DNA of 64,000 nucleotides from Saxidomus purpurata (Eukaryota; Mollusca; Bivalvia; Venerida; Veneridae), in the NCBI GenBank assembly GCA_022818135.1, contig JAFMSR010000008.1, positions 31,329,606-31,393,605 on the forward strand. The letters are read 5' to 3'. Made by a program: the position numbers and the translations under genes. The notes beneath the pieces were generated by a model. The model ran no database searches, was not told where the DNA came from, and worked only from the letters and a program-made list of their open reading frames with translations. Below, piece after piece: positions 50,051-62,700 of this stretch; positions within the stretch are counted from its first letter, which is position 1, and each line of letters opens with the position of its first letter.

Positions 50051-50469
50051 CGTCACCTACGTCGACCATCTTTTTTTTTAAAGATATTACTTGTTTTAAA
50101 TGATTTTAAATATAAATGCCAGCTGTTGTTATAAAGACTAGATCTTAAAAACATGTGTCTTAAATATTATCATAATATTCTGTAATAAAATACATTTTGT
50201 AACAGCCTAACATCCTCGTATATGATGTAATTTGACATGATTTAAGTTATAGAAGTGAAGCTCTAGATTGGAAAAGTTTGTAACAAACAAAGTCTAAATC
50301 TTGTTATAAGAAACTTATTCCTTAAGAAAATACTTAAATTGAATAGATCGAGATCATTCTACAAAGGTCGAATTATAAATACATTTTCTGTCTTTATGTC
50401 GTGCATGACTTTCAACGCTTGGGCCGTTTCACGCAGTTGCTACTCTAGAATTTTGAAACGTTCGTCATA

Positions 50470-50621
50470 CAGTCACATGAAGTTCGGACCCGAAAAGTTA
50501 TTTTTATACAACACCCCGGGCCGACTATAAAAACATATATAATTCGTATTATGTATGCTTGATAGTCGCGCCGGGGTGTTCTATAAGAATGACTTTCCAG
50601 GGCCCAAACTTCATTCGACTG
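50470..50621. repeat. Palindromic element, 152 bp
   Basis: The left arm CATGAAGTTCGGACCC...ACACCCCGG is answered by CCGGGGTGT...GGGCCCAAACTTCAT. Arms are about 60 bp around an AT-rich loop at 50525-50570. It resembles a foldback MITE. Confidence 0.65.
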
Positions 50622-50639
50622 CGGTTTGTTCCTATTGTC

Positions 50640-51689
50640 TTAGTCACTGACTTTTTATATTAGAGTCCCAAGGTTACTGGTGTAGGCTTATTCTCTCACT
50701 CCATTTGTTGCTGCATCCACCCAGAAGACACCAGGCGCCTCCCATTTACAAAAATAATATAATTAGTAAGTTAATCGTGTTTTTACACGGAGTTTTGTGT
50801 GCTCGTTTATTATAGTCAATGTAACGGATCTTTCTCGAGTCCTGCAAGTGACGTCACACGGAAACTTTTTCCGATATTTTACGGAAGTCGCCGAGGATCG
50901 TAATATTTGCGTTTCGGTGAAATACCGGCCAATTTGTTTTGGTGATTTATGTCCCAATAAACACTTTTCTTGTCGAAAATTTCCGCCGAACTGGGTTCAG
51001 TGCACTTAATTAACACATGGCTTACAAAATATTAACAGGTGAAATTTTCAATCAATGGGACCTTTAATAAGTAAAAATTGAAACAATTGGGTTCCGTTCT
51101 TTATATTTATGACCCAATACACAAATGTTTCTCTAACAGATGAGCGACTATTGCTCGTGCGGTGTTTTATGGACGCTAAAATAATGTAGCAAAAAACTGA
51201 CCAACTGACATACTTCATTGAAAACTGAGTGTAATAGATTCTTTACGTCACACCATTATAAAATTTTGATTTAAATCATAAAAGTAATTATATGCGGTAG
51301 TCTAAATGACTTTAATTATCTAGTCTTTGCAGCATTAATCATATAAATATTCAGTGACCTCATTTTTGACAGCTTGTAAACAAATATGGCTGACATGCAA
51401 ATGTTGAATAAGGATAAGTTACTAGATATTTCATGATACATTTTAGAATGGAGTAAGAAGTTAATTTTTATTGATAAAGTATTCTAAGAATAAAACTATA
51501 TATCAGAAAATGTAAAAATAAACATTTAAGGCAGTTTCAATATAAATATTTGGTTTTAGGTCTCAAACAACTAAATCTGCATATTTTGTTTATAATGTGA
51601 GAAATGCTCTTTTCATGTTCATTTTTAAATGAGCTTGAAATGAACATTTGTTATATCATAAAACAGTTTTTGTCCTTTCAGCAACTAAA
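50640..51689. other. No gene recognised
   Basis: AT-rich sequence upstream of the Penelope-like element. Short opposing frames near 50763-51009 overlap and show no domain. Confidence 0.4.
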
Positions 51690-53335
51690 ATGGCTAAAAG
51701 GAACCAACAGATTCACTCACCTGATAGCGTTGAAAAGGCTAAAAGTCTAATTACACAAGAGTGAAAACAATAGACATATCCAATGGCTAAACGCATTATG
51801 TAAAGGATTATCTTTCTGTCTAACACTTTTAAATTTTGACGGACTAGAATACATCGTGACATCTTACTATTTGACCGACGCTTAAGATTAAAACATCATT
51901 TTCTAGGAAGCACATCAACGAAAAAAACAACAGAAGATCCTTTCTCAACATCTTCGGGATGGACTCCATCATCAGGAAAATCAGCACACCTCGATGCTTT
52001 CTTAACCATGGTCAAATATGAAATACAAATGTATTAGACAGTATATCTAAAGGCGAACAAGAATTCACATGACGAATATAAAGCTATCACTATGTTGAAA
52101 AACAACTCGGATATAATTATCAAACCAGCATATAAAGAATACATATTCAATAAAAACGGACGATATCACAGAAGCACACAGACAGCTTGGGGAGACTTAT
52201 ATCTACAAACCCACACCAATAGACCTAACGAACAAAACTTGCAGAGATATCAACATTTTTTTTAAATACTGAAAAAGCATTCCTTACTTAAAACAGAACA
52301 AATAATCTATTTGACAACAAAGAACTGCAGAACACCAAATTGAATATTTTTATCCGCTTGTAACAGGCCTACAGAGAAACTCTAAGAACATGGTGATTTC
52401 TATATACAACCTTTAACACAATCCATTCCCTCTTATATTAAAGATACAAACTATTTTCTAGAAAAATTCATACATTTAAAATCAGTAAATAAAGTACCAC
52501 AAGACTATCAAATTTACAACAGATATCAGCCAAACTTCGGTACACTTCCTAGATACAACGGTCGTGAAAGAAACCTTACAACAACACTTTACGAGAAACC
52601 GACAGACGCCAACAACTTTTAGAAAATCTACATGCTAGAGGATACCCGAAAACCTTAATAAAAGAAGCTATTATAAACGCCAGCAAAAACGAAGAACTGA
52701 TAGTAACACAGAACGCAGCTAAACATTAAATAATTCCGCTAATTATCGCCAACATCCCTCGACTATCAAACACGCATAGACTCATTTTTAAATACAAATA
52801 CCTCTTAAAAACCGATCCGACTCAAAACTTCAAAAACACAACATTCTCACAGTATTTCGGGAACCAGCGAACCTGCGAACCTGCGAAACATGCTGATTTC
52901 ATCAGACATTAAAACGTCCACTGAGAAAAGAGGTTCCTTCCCGTGAAATAAAAACTACATAGTCTGCACATACTTAACAGGGAAAACCAATGTTAAATCA
53001 TATGTAACTGGAGAAATTTTCTATGTTAAGGGCTCATATGACTGTTCAACCAGCAGCGCAATCTACTTGATTTCATGCCGAAAATGAGGGATTCAATATG
53101 TAGAACAAACAGGGAACACAATACGGGACAGATTTTATTGACACGCAAATGATATTTGAACGTCAAACAACGTGAAACCAGTCTCTAAGCATTTTTCCGC
53201 GAACGGAATAAACAATGATGACGTCGACGTCATGGGACTACTAACAACCGCTAGAAACATAAACATTAGACTTAGAACGGAAAAAGCAATCATAGCAAAA
53301 TTTAAAAGCAAACAGCCAAACTGACTAAACCTTAT
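51690..53335 (+). pseudogene. Penelope-like retroelement with GIY-YIG endonuclease, degraded
   Basis: A possible start MAKRNQQIHSPD lies at 51690. Further on are GWTPSSGKSAHLDAFLTMV (about 51955) and NNSDIIIKPA (52100), which match the N-terminal region of Penelope-like reverse transcriptases (the usual PADKGG has become PAYKE). The central catalytic part of the RT is missing. A continuous frame at 53038-53300 encodes a GIY-YIG domain: AIYLISCRK and GIQYVEQTGNTIRDRF, then PVSKHFSANGIN. Three in-frame stops interrupt it, one replacing the Cys after CRK, and YVG has become YVE. Two-domain structure (RT plus GIY-YIG) is the mark of the group. Confidence 0.75.
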
Positions 53336-53499
53336 ACAATGAATACTAGTATATAACATAAACGGGCATCAGAATATTCCTTCATCGAGATCGACAAAAA
53401 ACTCCGACAATGTAGAATACGTAACACATTTTTAAAAGGAACAATCAACAACTTCAATAGACATTATACAACCCACCTGAAAACGATCATCAAATTTAT

Positions 53500-53770
53500 A
53501 TGTGTCATCTACCAGAAAGGATATTCAAGGAGAGAACACTTAAGAACGCATACTATCAGCGCACACATTATTGCTTTCAAAAGATATCAAACAATAACAA
53601 GGACAAAACTACCAACAAAATAGATGTGGAACCCATTAAGAAGTGGACACCGCTGTTCGAGGCATGCATACAAAAAAGACTTACACCAACATTCAGAATG
53701 ATAGCAGGACATAATCCATGGGTGACAAACAGCGAGCCTACTACAGATCACATATTTAAAAGGATAATAC
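53500..53770 (+). other. Open frame joining the Penelope-like element to the minisatellite
   Basis: A 133-codon frame (53500-53901) reads a Lys/Thr-rich peptide (MCHLPERIFKERTLKNAYYQ) before entering the 46-bp repeats. It may be the 3' tail of the retroelement. No domain is recognised. Confidence 0.35.
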
Positions 53771-54160
53771 CACCACAAATATTACCTATACCTGAAACCT
53801 CCGAAATAATACCCTCCAACACAAATATTACCTATACCGGAAACCTCCGAAATAATACCCTACAACTCAAATATTACCTATACCTGAAACCTCGGAAATA
53901 ATACCCTCCAACACAAATATTACCTATACCGGAAACCTCCGACATAACACCCTCCAACACAAATATAACCTATACCGGAAACTTCCGCAGAATACCCTAC
54001 AACTCAAATATTACCTATACCGGAAACCTCCGACATAATACCCTCCAACACAAATATTACCTATACCGGAAACCTCCGACATAATACCAACCAACACAAA
54101 TATTACCTATACCGGAATCCTCCGACAGAATACCCTCCGACACAAATATTACAACCAGCA
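53770..54160 (+). repeat. 46-bp minisatellite, about nine copies
   Basis: Units share ACACAAATATTACCTATACC and GGAAACCTCCGACATAATAC. The word ATTACCTATA or a close variant starts near 53781, 53827, 53873, 53919, 53965, 54010, 54056, 54102 and 54148, a 46-bp period with one 45. The period is not a multiple of three, so it is not coding. Confidence 0.93.
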
Positions 54161-54534
54161 TCAGTACAAAAACAACATACCTTGATGAAAGAGATGATTT
54201 CACATTAATAAAGGACGTGGAATTAAGTGATTTCAGTAGGTAGTTTTTATAAAAAAGAAAGACGTTTATTTGAAAATCTGAGCGATCTGATTGGTGGGCA
54301 AATGGGGTCAAACACTTATAATAGTTTTCTGCTCTGAAATGTTATAAAGAAGAAAATTAATGACGATCTCAATTGAAACAGTACGGCGGAACAATTTCTT
54401 TATATACAACAACATCTCCGAAACAATCTTCGAGTTCTACTAACAGTCCTTCTCATCAGCTATCATCTCCTGACTTTCATCTTTATAAAATAATTCATAA
54501 CTAGTTAGCAATTGACGTAAACAATAATGAATAA

Positions 54535-54738
54535 GTCGATAATTGCAAAGTGTGTGTACCTCGAGATTCACAAACAGTCAATCAAATATGGTTAAGTTGT
54601 GAGGTAGTAGACTGCATATATTGGGTGCATGTAGAGTGCTTAGGATTTTACAGGTGTAAGAAGAAGAACTTCGCGAAGGTTGAGTGGAGATGCCCTCAAC
54701 ACCGAGCGCTATTTAAAGCTACCCCCGTTAAATCCTAA
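54535..54738 (+). pseudogene. PHD-type zinc finger fragment
   Basis: In one frame the sequence reads CKVC, then WLSCEVVDC, YWVHVECLGF and VEWRCPQH. Spacing C-x2-C, C-x4-C, H-x2-C and C-x2-H follows a PHD finger, which reads histone tails in chromatin proteins and is also found in transposon-encoded proteins; the last ligand is His rather than Cys. No ATG or clear splice site precedes it in frame (a stop lies at 54532), and the frame ends at 54738. It may be one exon of an unseen gene or a scrap of a mobile element. Confidence 0.45.
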
Positions 54739-54994
54739 GCATTCTGACATGGCTATTGTTCCACTATTGTTATCTTCTTTTAGAGACGGTTGTTTTATTG
54801 GTTTGCAGTTGTTTACATTGAAAATAAATATAATTATGCACTAATATTGTTACGGTCCCTATACCTCTTCACTAAATAAATGACTATTTTAGTACGCTTG
54901 CTTATCCGTAAAATTAGTATAATGTAGCTGACCTGGAACTAGGGGTAAACACGTCTATAAAGACTTTAAAGACTTTAAAATAATGTCGACTCCT

Positions 54995-55240
54995 TATAAG
55001 TATGGGTACTGTAGTTGAGATCAGGTAAATATTGCAGATTTGTGCATATACTAGCGGTGCCCTATAAGTAAAGGTGCTGCAGTTAATGTCAGGTAAGTAT
55101 TGCAAACTTGTGCATGTACTAGCGATGCCCGCTAAGTGAAGGTGATGTGGTTAATATCAGGTAAGTGTTGCATTCACGTACATACACTAGCGGTGCCCTC
55201 TAAGTAAAGGTGCTGCAGTTGCATCAGGAAAGTATACAAT
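54995..55240 (+). repeat. 67-bp tandem repeat, about 3.5 copies
   Basis: Units contain CAGGTAA(A/G)TATTGCA, TACTAGCGGTGCCC and AAGTAAAGGTGCTGCAGTT. Starts are near 55023, 55090, 55158 and 55226. Copies differ by several substitutions. Confidence 0.8.
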
Positions 55241-57283
55241 GGATTTGGCATATACCCTGCTGCTTAAGGACTTGTGTAAGCTTCCAGACGTTGAAGGATC
55301 GCAGTGGCGTGAAAACAATGCTAACTTCTTTTCTTCGTAAACAAACCTGGGCTATTATATGCCCTCAGAAATCAAACAACCACGATTTAACTAATATTTA
55401 AATTTAACTTTATTAACAGTAATAAATATTGCCTAATCAATATTAAGGCTAGAATGACTTCATAAATTACTAAGGTTTAGTGTTAACACGTTATGCTAAT
55501 CAAAATATAAGGTCTCCGTGTTATGTTGTATCAACGCGAGTATACAATCGATATGACGGAACTTTATAAAATTTGCTTCAAGTCAAATCAATCCACTGTG
55601 GCATACAGGTACCAGATTCAATATATATGGAATTAGATGAACCAAATAAATAGACTAAATATCAAAATGTTATAAAAAGTCTAAAAAAGATAGTTCCATC
55701 TCGGCTTGAATCTATAATACTTTAATTAAAACTCTGAAAATATCTGATTCAGCTTACATTTAAATTCTTGACAGTATTGTTTACAATTTTCTGACAAAAA
55801 TTAGCGTGGACTGTCCCAAAGTATTTTCGAGAACTATAATGCCTTGTGTGACAAAAATGCGTTGCTTATATACTAAGCAGTGGTAGCAGCTACCCAAAAT
55901 TGGTAGATCTACCCGTTTCTGCTATTATTGGTAAAGCGTCTTCTACCCAAAAATGTATATATCATGGTAGCTACCAAAAATTGGTACCAAACTCCATGAA
56001 CTTAAATAACAAAAATGGCTATTGACATTTTATGAAAAATCGGACTGGCTAAGTTTAACAATAAACTTCTATAACAAATAAGATAAAAAAAACCTTAAGT
56101 TAAGTGCTAGAAGGTAGACAACAATGACTGAATTATTGGATTTTTGTTGAATTAGAGTTGTCTCTGCTATAAATATCTAGTGCTGCAACACGGTGAGCAA
56201 ACGAGGCCTATTTCAAGAGGTAACCGGGGCACCAAATACCACATTTAGTATTATATATCAAAATGACCGTTAGGGTCTGTAGTTTCTGAAACTGCTTGTT
56301 GCAGTTGTAAAATCCGTGCCGCAACACGGTTATTTGGGTGTAACATACATTACCCCTTAAACTTTCAAATGAAAATAATAAACTTTACATAAAAGTTTCA
56401 GAAATCTGTGTCAGAAAAACTATGTATTTTTGTTCAATATTCTAGGACAACAGAATATGAAGATAAAAATAGTGCATTTTTATGTTGCTTTATTCACAGT
56501 TTTGACCTACTTTTACCTTGTAATTTACGTTACCATGCGTTACCATTAAATATAATGGACTGTTTTTCATTCATTGTTACTCTTTATAAATATTTTGAAG
56601 CAAAGTAATGCACAGAAGCATAGGTCTGTATATTCTCATTTGAATGATAGTTCTTTTATATAGTTAGCGCATGTAGATTACGTAACATTCTTAAAAAATA
56701 CGTTACATATAATTACATAAAATTTACAAAAAAGTTTTATCTCATTAAAAATGTTAAAGCAATGGTTTTTGAAACCAGTTTTTGTCTCAAACATATTGTA
56801 AAGAGTAAAACAAACCTGGATGTAAGTGTGAACAGTGTAATTTACATAACCGTACGTTACCTTGATAATTTAATTGAATCATATTTACATAAATTAGGCT
56901 CTATGTTTCATATCTAAATCATGGGTAAATGGGATATAAACTTGATTATGTTTAACAAAACACTTAGGAGTAAATATATTTACTTTAGGTTGATAAATCA
57001 TAAATGCTTCTCATTAATTTGTTACTAATGACCAAAATGCCTTCAGTACCTAAAGTAGAACAGCAGCATTGTACACAAATATACATATATATTGGAATAC
57101 AAGCTATTAATATGCATAACAGGCGTCTAAGATAGCAATAACCACTGAACTGTGACTATTTTGATTGTTTGCTGAAAGGTATTGAAAACAAATATAAAAA
57201 AATCATGCATAATCCATTTAATAGTGTTTGTATATTAACAACGGTGTTACAAAAGTTACTTCCCTTAGATTTAAGTTCTCCAC
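55241..57283. other. No gene recognised
   Basis: AT-rich sequence upstream of the large gene. At 55880-56000 the words CTACCCAAAA and TTGGTAG recur in both orientations. GCAACACGG occurs at 56184 and 56311. None amounts to a gene. Confidence 0.4.
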
Positions 57284-57290
57284 TATAAAA
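57284..57290 (+). promoter_or_regulatory. Possible TATA box of the large gene
   Basis: TATAAAA lies about 80 bp before the ATG of the upstream short frame at 57366 and fits a start of transcription near 57315. Motif and position are the only support. Confidence 0.35.
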
Positions 57291-57365
57291 ATGTCATCTG
57301 CAAAATCTATTTGCGTATTGTTGTGTTTTGTTGCTGTCAGATTTAGCAGAAACGGGATTTAGACC

Positions 57366-57762
57366 ATGGATTTAAATGACAAGGAGTCTGTGGTAAGTTT
57401 TAATATTTCTATTATTCGTTGTTTGATTTTAAATCATATTAGTGACATTCATATACAGTATATATAGGGTCATAGCCATTAATGCTTGTCATTTAAAATA
57501 AATACACAAATCTATCTGGGAATTACAATTACCTGAATGACATAATTTACAAAAAAGTGCAGTACAGTTACAGATTAGTGTTCTAGGAAAAAACATAGTA
57601 ATTTCTAAGCGGATCCCTTTTCGACCGAAAAAGAAAGTGTAATAGTTATCGGATGTACACTAGAAGTCGGATATTTGTTTTAAAACAGTAGTTTTCAAAC
57701 GATCGTATAATAAATATTAAAGATGTTACCAATCAAGACTTTTCTTTATTTTTCAGTTGTAA
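57366..57762 (+). other. Upstream short open frame across a predicted leader intron
   Basis: An ATG in good context (ACCATGG, 57366) starts MDLNDKESV and meets a perfect donor, GTAAGT, at 57393. The matching acceptor TTTATTTTTCAG ends at 57756. After splicing, the frame gains one Leu codon and stops at TAA (57760-57762), ten bases before the main ATG at 57772. The 364-bp intron and the ten-codon frame are predictions; if real, the short frame would sit in the 5' leader and could lower translation of the main protein. Confidence 0.45.
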
Positions 57763-57771
57763 ATAAATAGG

Positions 57772-59443
57772 ATGGCTGCATCTGACACTAAAGACTTTTT
57801 CCATAAAAGCGAACTTAATTTTGATTCTGATGTATGTGCCTTCTGTTCATCCAAATTTACAAAGGCAAATCCGTGCGTGACTGCAGATGTTTCACGCCTG
57901 GAAAGGCTATTCAAAGCATGCGAAATAAGAAATGACTTCAATGGAAAGCGAATTTTAAGAAACGCATCTGAAATTATCAATGGCAAACTGCCTTTGTGTT
58001 ACCATAGAAATTGTAGAGCAACTTATCAAAGTTCTTATCATCACAGCTTTGTGTTGAAAGAAAATGAATTTCATCAAATAGAAAACAGTGATAAAAGCAA
58101 TGCTAAGAAAAACATTACACGCTCAAATTGCAAAACCTTCGATTGGAAATCCTGCTGTTTCATTTGCACCGAAAAATGTGAGCAAATCAGAGACAATTCG
58201 CGTTTAAGTCGTAGTTGGTCAATGGTGGAATCTGCTGTAGACGGAAATCAAGATAACGTTTATTCAAGAGTGTATAAGGCCGCAGAACGCAAAAATGATA
58301 AACCAATGCTCCATAGGCTTAATAATGTTTCAAATTGTGACTTAGTTGCAGTTGAAGCAAGGTACCACAGGAAAAAAGCATGTCTTATATCTTATCTCAG
58401 TCCAAGTAAAGGTTTTGAAAAGGCTGAAACACAAGAAACAAGAGCAAGTTGTTACAAAACAATTGCAAAACAACTAAAGGCTGAATTTGAAATTGATATA
58501 ATGGAGAACAAACAAGTGTACACATTATCTGTGTTAAAGAAGAGATTTCTTGAAATTGCCAAAGACGATGGTTTGGAAAGTGCGGATTGTTATCAAAGTA
58601 AACGCTTTAAATTACTCTTGAGCAGCATATGGCCAGAGTTGTCATTTATTTATCAGAATGGGGCTTCTGACTTGGTCTGTTCCTGTACGTTAACAGTAGG
58701 AGATGCCCTGAAGGCTGCAGAAAAGTCTGAAAAGCTACGAAGAAAATCTACTGAAGAAGACGAAGAGTTAGTACTTCCTGATGAAACTGATGAAAGTATT
58801 GTGCATAGAGCTGTTGGTATTCTGAGGAAAAAGATTTGTGAAACAAATGAAAAACTTGAGCATGAATATTATGCTGTTGATGAAATATCTTTACAGTCTC
58901 AGAAAATGTATGTAGATCCTCTCTTGCACAAGGCTGTATATTGGCTCTCAGATAGCAAAGGATATTTGAACGCATCAGCCCCACCTGATGATCTTCTTGA
59001 TCCAAAATTAATTTCTGTTGCATGTGATATCACTACACTTGTAACTACAGTGTTCAGTCCAAAACACCTTGGTCTTGGTGTTCATCTGTTTAACGAGTTT
59101 GGAAGCAGACATTTGATAGAGGAGATGAATAGTATGGGCTATTGTATTTCATACAATGAACTACGGCAGTTTTTGTCTTCTGCTGCATATCACATATCAA
59201 ACAATTGTGTGAAAACTCCGTCAGGTGGCTTAGTGCCAGACAGCATTATTCCTCGAGACAAAGGTGGTAAACTTATTGTAGCATCAGGGGACAATTGGGA
59301 TCATAACGAAAAAACGGTAGACGGTAAACAGACAACTCATGCTATGACATCGATACTTGTATCACCGAAGTCATCGGAGAAACACACTAAACAAAGACTT
59401 CCAAGAGTAAAGGAGAAGACATTTGACAGTCGTTGTATGCCAG
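57772..59443 (+). CDS. Large FEN1/XPG-like (PIN-fold) protein, first coding exon
   Basis: This exon encodes residues 1-557 of a predicted 1619-residue protein. The start ATG follows AGG and precedes G (AGGATGG). Two Cys/His clusters are visible: C22-x2-C25 with H78-x2-C81 (LCYHRNC), and C129-x2-C132 with H199-x4-C204 (ARYHRKKAC), probably zinc-binding modules. Near the end is a conserved-looking block, GGLVPDSIIPRDKGGK and ASGDNWDHNEKTVDGKQTTH. I recall similar Cys/His modules in uncharacterised multicopy proteins of cnidarians, molluscs and fish. The frame runs on to 59565, but the CAG|GTAAAC donor after residue 557 joins in phase to an acceptor at 59710, so the last 40 codons are probably intron. 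Confidence 0.8.
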
Positions 59444-59710
59444 GTAAACATGTACTGCAAAATAAATACCCCTTTATATGTGATAAGAGTATCGTTCATT
59501 TTGAAAAACAGAAGTCTACTACATATTTTCAAACTAGCAAATTTGATGCATGCATCAATGTATAAATTAGTTCACTTTATCGACAAAGTCATTAAATACT
59601 AGTATCAGTGCAGATTGTAGCTTTGTATACAATTTCTTGCAATTTTTAATAAGTGACTAACATATTATTCCTCCTTTTATTGAAAGTAGCTACATGACTT
59701 TATTTTTCAG
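59444..59710 (+). other. Predicted intron of the large gene, 267 bp
   Basis: Donor CAG|GTAAAC and acceptor TTATTTTTCAG. Both edges are phase 1, giving ...CMPG|GSLCSIIPYRKP across the joint. The first part is open in frame, so an unspliced message would end at 59565 and yield a 597-residue short form. Confidence 0.7.
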
Positions 59711-62700
59711 GTGGCAGTTTGTGCAGCATTATCCCGTACAGGAAACCGATTTCAAGACCAAATCCGGAATTTGATCCGCCAGTTGATGTGAGTGAAGTAA
59801 AACCTATAGCATCAAAAGTTGTGTCTGAAGCTAGATTGAAAGAATTGCTTTACAATTTTGGAAGGTGTTCTGTGTTCTGTGATGATCTGTCTGAGCCAAA
59901 GACAATTTCTCCGTGGAGTGTCTTTCATGCCCGAAGTCAGCGCACTACAGAAAAGGCAGTATCAAATGTTGCATTTAACCCAATAATAATGGCGAAACCA
60001 ACAGATCACAGCACAGTATATACAACATTATTGCGAATGAAGGAGTGTGTAAATGCATTAGGACAAGAGCATGTGCCAGTCTTTTTTGACATGGCTTTAC
60101 TTTCAAAGGCATTGGAAATTATTTGGGCAAGGAAAGAAGAACTTTCAGGTGTCATTGCATTTGAAGGAGGGATGCATTTGCTTATGTCAATTTTCGCTGG
60201 AATAGGTCACTTGTATGGCAATATTGGTCTTCGACAACTTCTCATAGATTCAGATTTGTATGCAGCAGGTACTGTTTCTATGATCATGACAGGTAAAGAC
60301 TTTGATCGTGCAATGACTGCTTACAAGCTTATTGATGAGACACTTCAAATTAGATTTTTAAAGAACTTTGAAGTATGGTGCATTGAAAACAACAAAGACA
60401 TTCCAGATGATTTTGTCTGCACACTGAATCAGTTGAGGAATGAATCAGACAATGTTGAATTGTCTGAGACATCAGAAAAACTTTGCAAGCAAATCGAAGA
60501 ACATATTTGTCCTTTGTTAAATGAATTCAGAAATGAAGGGCGCCTTCAGTCACCTACATTTAGATTGTGGGATGATTACCTTACCAGAGTCTCGCTTCCT
60601 CTGAAATTATTTATCGCTTCAACAAGAACTGGTAATTGGGATCTAAATAAGTATGCCAAAGTGTCACTTCTGCCTTTGCTATTTGCTTCAAACAGATCTA
60701 CTTACTCGCGATACATGGTCATTGAAGCACTTCAAATGAACCGACTTCCAGCTGATATTGAAAAAGGATTTTCAGATGGTTTGTTCACCGCCAAACTTTC
60801 AGAGGGGAAATTCAATAACGTGTGGATAGACTACACACTTGAAACTACTGAAAACAAAGCACTTAAAGGTTCAGGTGGTATTATTGGACTAACACTCAAA
60901 GAAAATGCTTTAGCTAGGTGGTTTTTGTCGCGACCTGTTTCCTCTCATTACAGCATGACATTTCATGACAATCTGTCCAAGAAATTTAATAATGAAACAT
61001 CAAGCACATATCGTGGTGACAAAAAGGCAAAGCGTGAACTGGTTGATAATAGTGTGAAGAAACTAACATCGATGTTTGATGGAAACTTCATAGATCCTTT
61101 TGACTTGAAAAACAATCCCAGTAGTCTTGTAAATTTTGCAACAGCAGAACACGTTCCAAAGGAGACTGAAAAGAGTATGTTATACTGTTTAGATGCAGGA
61201 AGAGACATGTTAGAAAAATTTATAACCGAGCGCCTTATAGTGAAAGATGGCAAAACATCACCTGAAAAGTCCTTCTATGACCCCCTTCCTAGAAGCAAAG
61301 TCAAACCAACGACTCAAGAAAGAAATATATGTACAAACAGGCATACCACTAAAATAGGCAATGATGTCATGTTCCAGAGGCTACTAGCAGTAAATGCATA
61401 CAAACAGGTTCCATCCGAAAGAGTTTTTGCGTTTGAAAACACAACAGTTCCCCTGAGTATATTCTCTGAGGATGGATTGATGTTATCAGGCAAGAAGTCT
61501 GACTTCATGGAAAAACTAGAACATCTCCTAGATTGCAAAATGACAAACATTGACGGAGCTGACTGTATAATATATGATGCTATGGCAGTTGTTCAAATTC
61601 TAACGGCATCTCACCCACAGACAACATTCAAAGATATGGCACAGATGTTCCTGAAATATGTCCTCATGAAATCTCGTTCTGAAGTGGCAGCTAAGGAAAT
61701 CCACATCGTATTTGACAGATACATTGAAAACAGTTTAAAAGGTCAAAAACGTCAAAAGAGAGGAGATAGTCAAGTTAGCAAGAAGGTGCATGTTCAAGGT
61801 AATATGCAAATTCCTAAAGATTGGAAAGGGTTTTTGTCGAAAGGAGAAAACAAAGATAGTCTGATATGTTTTTATACTGGGTACATGAAGGAAAATGCGC
61901 AAACAGAGCTGAAAGCTAGTGAAAAATTATTTGTCAGTGGTGGAGAAGGAAACAAAACAATTTTAATAACAGTCGATGCATGTAAGGAGATTCCTGATTT
62001 ATTTTCTAACCAAGAAGAGGCAGACACAAGAATTATCTTACATGCTGTATATGCATGTGACCGAGGTGCAAATATAGTAGTTGTTAATAGTCCAGATACT
62101 GATGTACTGGTTCTTCTCCTGCACCACAAACAGAAATTTGCTGCCAGCAAAATTTATTTATTCACAGGAAGAGTTGGTCTACACACAGATTTGAAACGAT
62201 ACATTCCAGTACACAAGCTGTTTGATGTCTTGACCGAAGAACAAAAGAACATTTTACTATCGGTGTACTGTATTACAGGATGCGATACATGTAGTTTCTT
62301 TTATGGCAAAGGAAAAAAAACAATCTTCAAGGTGTTCATTCAGAAGGCTTATAAATTTCAAGATCTTCGGGATCTTGGATCTAATCTCCAAGAAGATCAT
62401 ACGTTGCATTTTGATGCATGCAGGAAGTTTACAGCAGAGCTATATGGTTTTGCGGATTTAACACTGGATCAAATAAGATGCAAAAAAGCAAAGAAGTCTG
62501 TACAGCCTAGACTTCTTCCACCAACAGAAAATAGTTTCTACCAGCATTATCTACGTTGTGCTTTACAGCTTTATATTTGGCGAAATGCTGCTGTATCTGT
62601 AACTGATGTTCCATCTCCGTCACAATTTGGTTACGAACATGATATGGACAGTGGTTGTCTGAAGCCAGTACTTATGACGCAACCAGTCGCGGCACCCGAA

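Noticed and set aside
53770..54160. Coding repeats in the 46-bp array
   Set aside because: The period is not a multiple of three and frames change from unit to unit.
59444..59565. Last 40 codons of the first large frame as part of the main protein
   Set aside because: Phase-matched donor and acceptor make this intron sequence more likely; kept as a possible retained-intron isoform.
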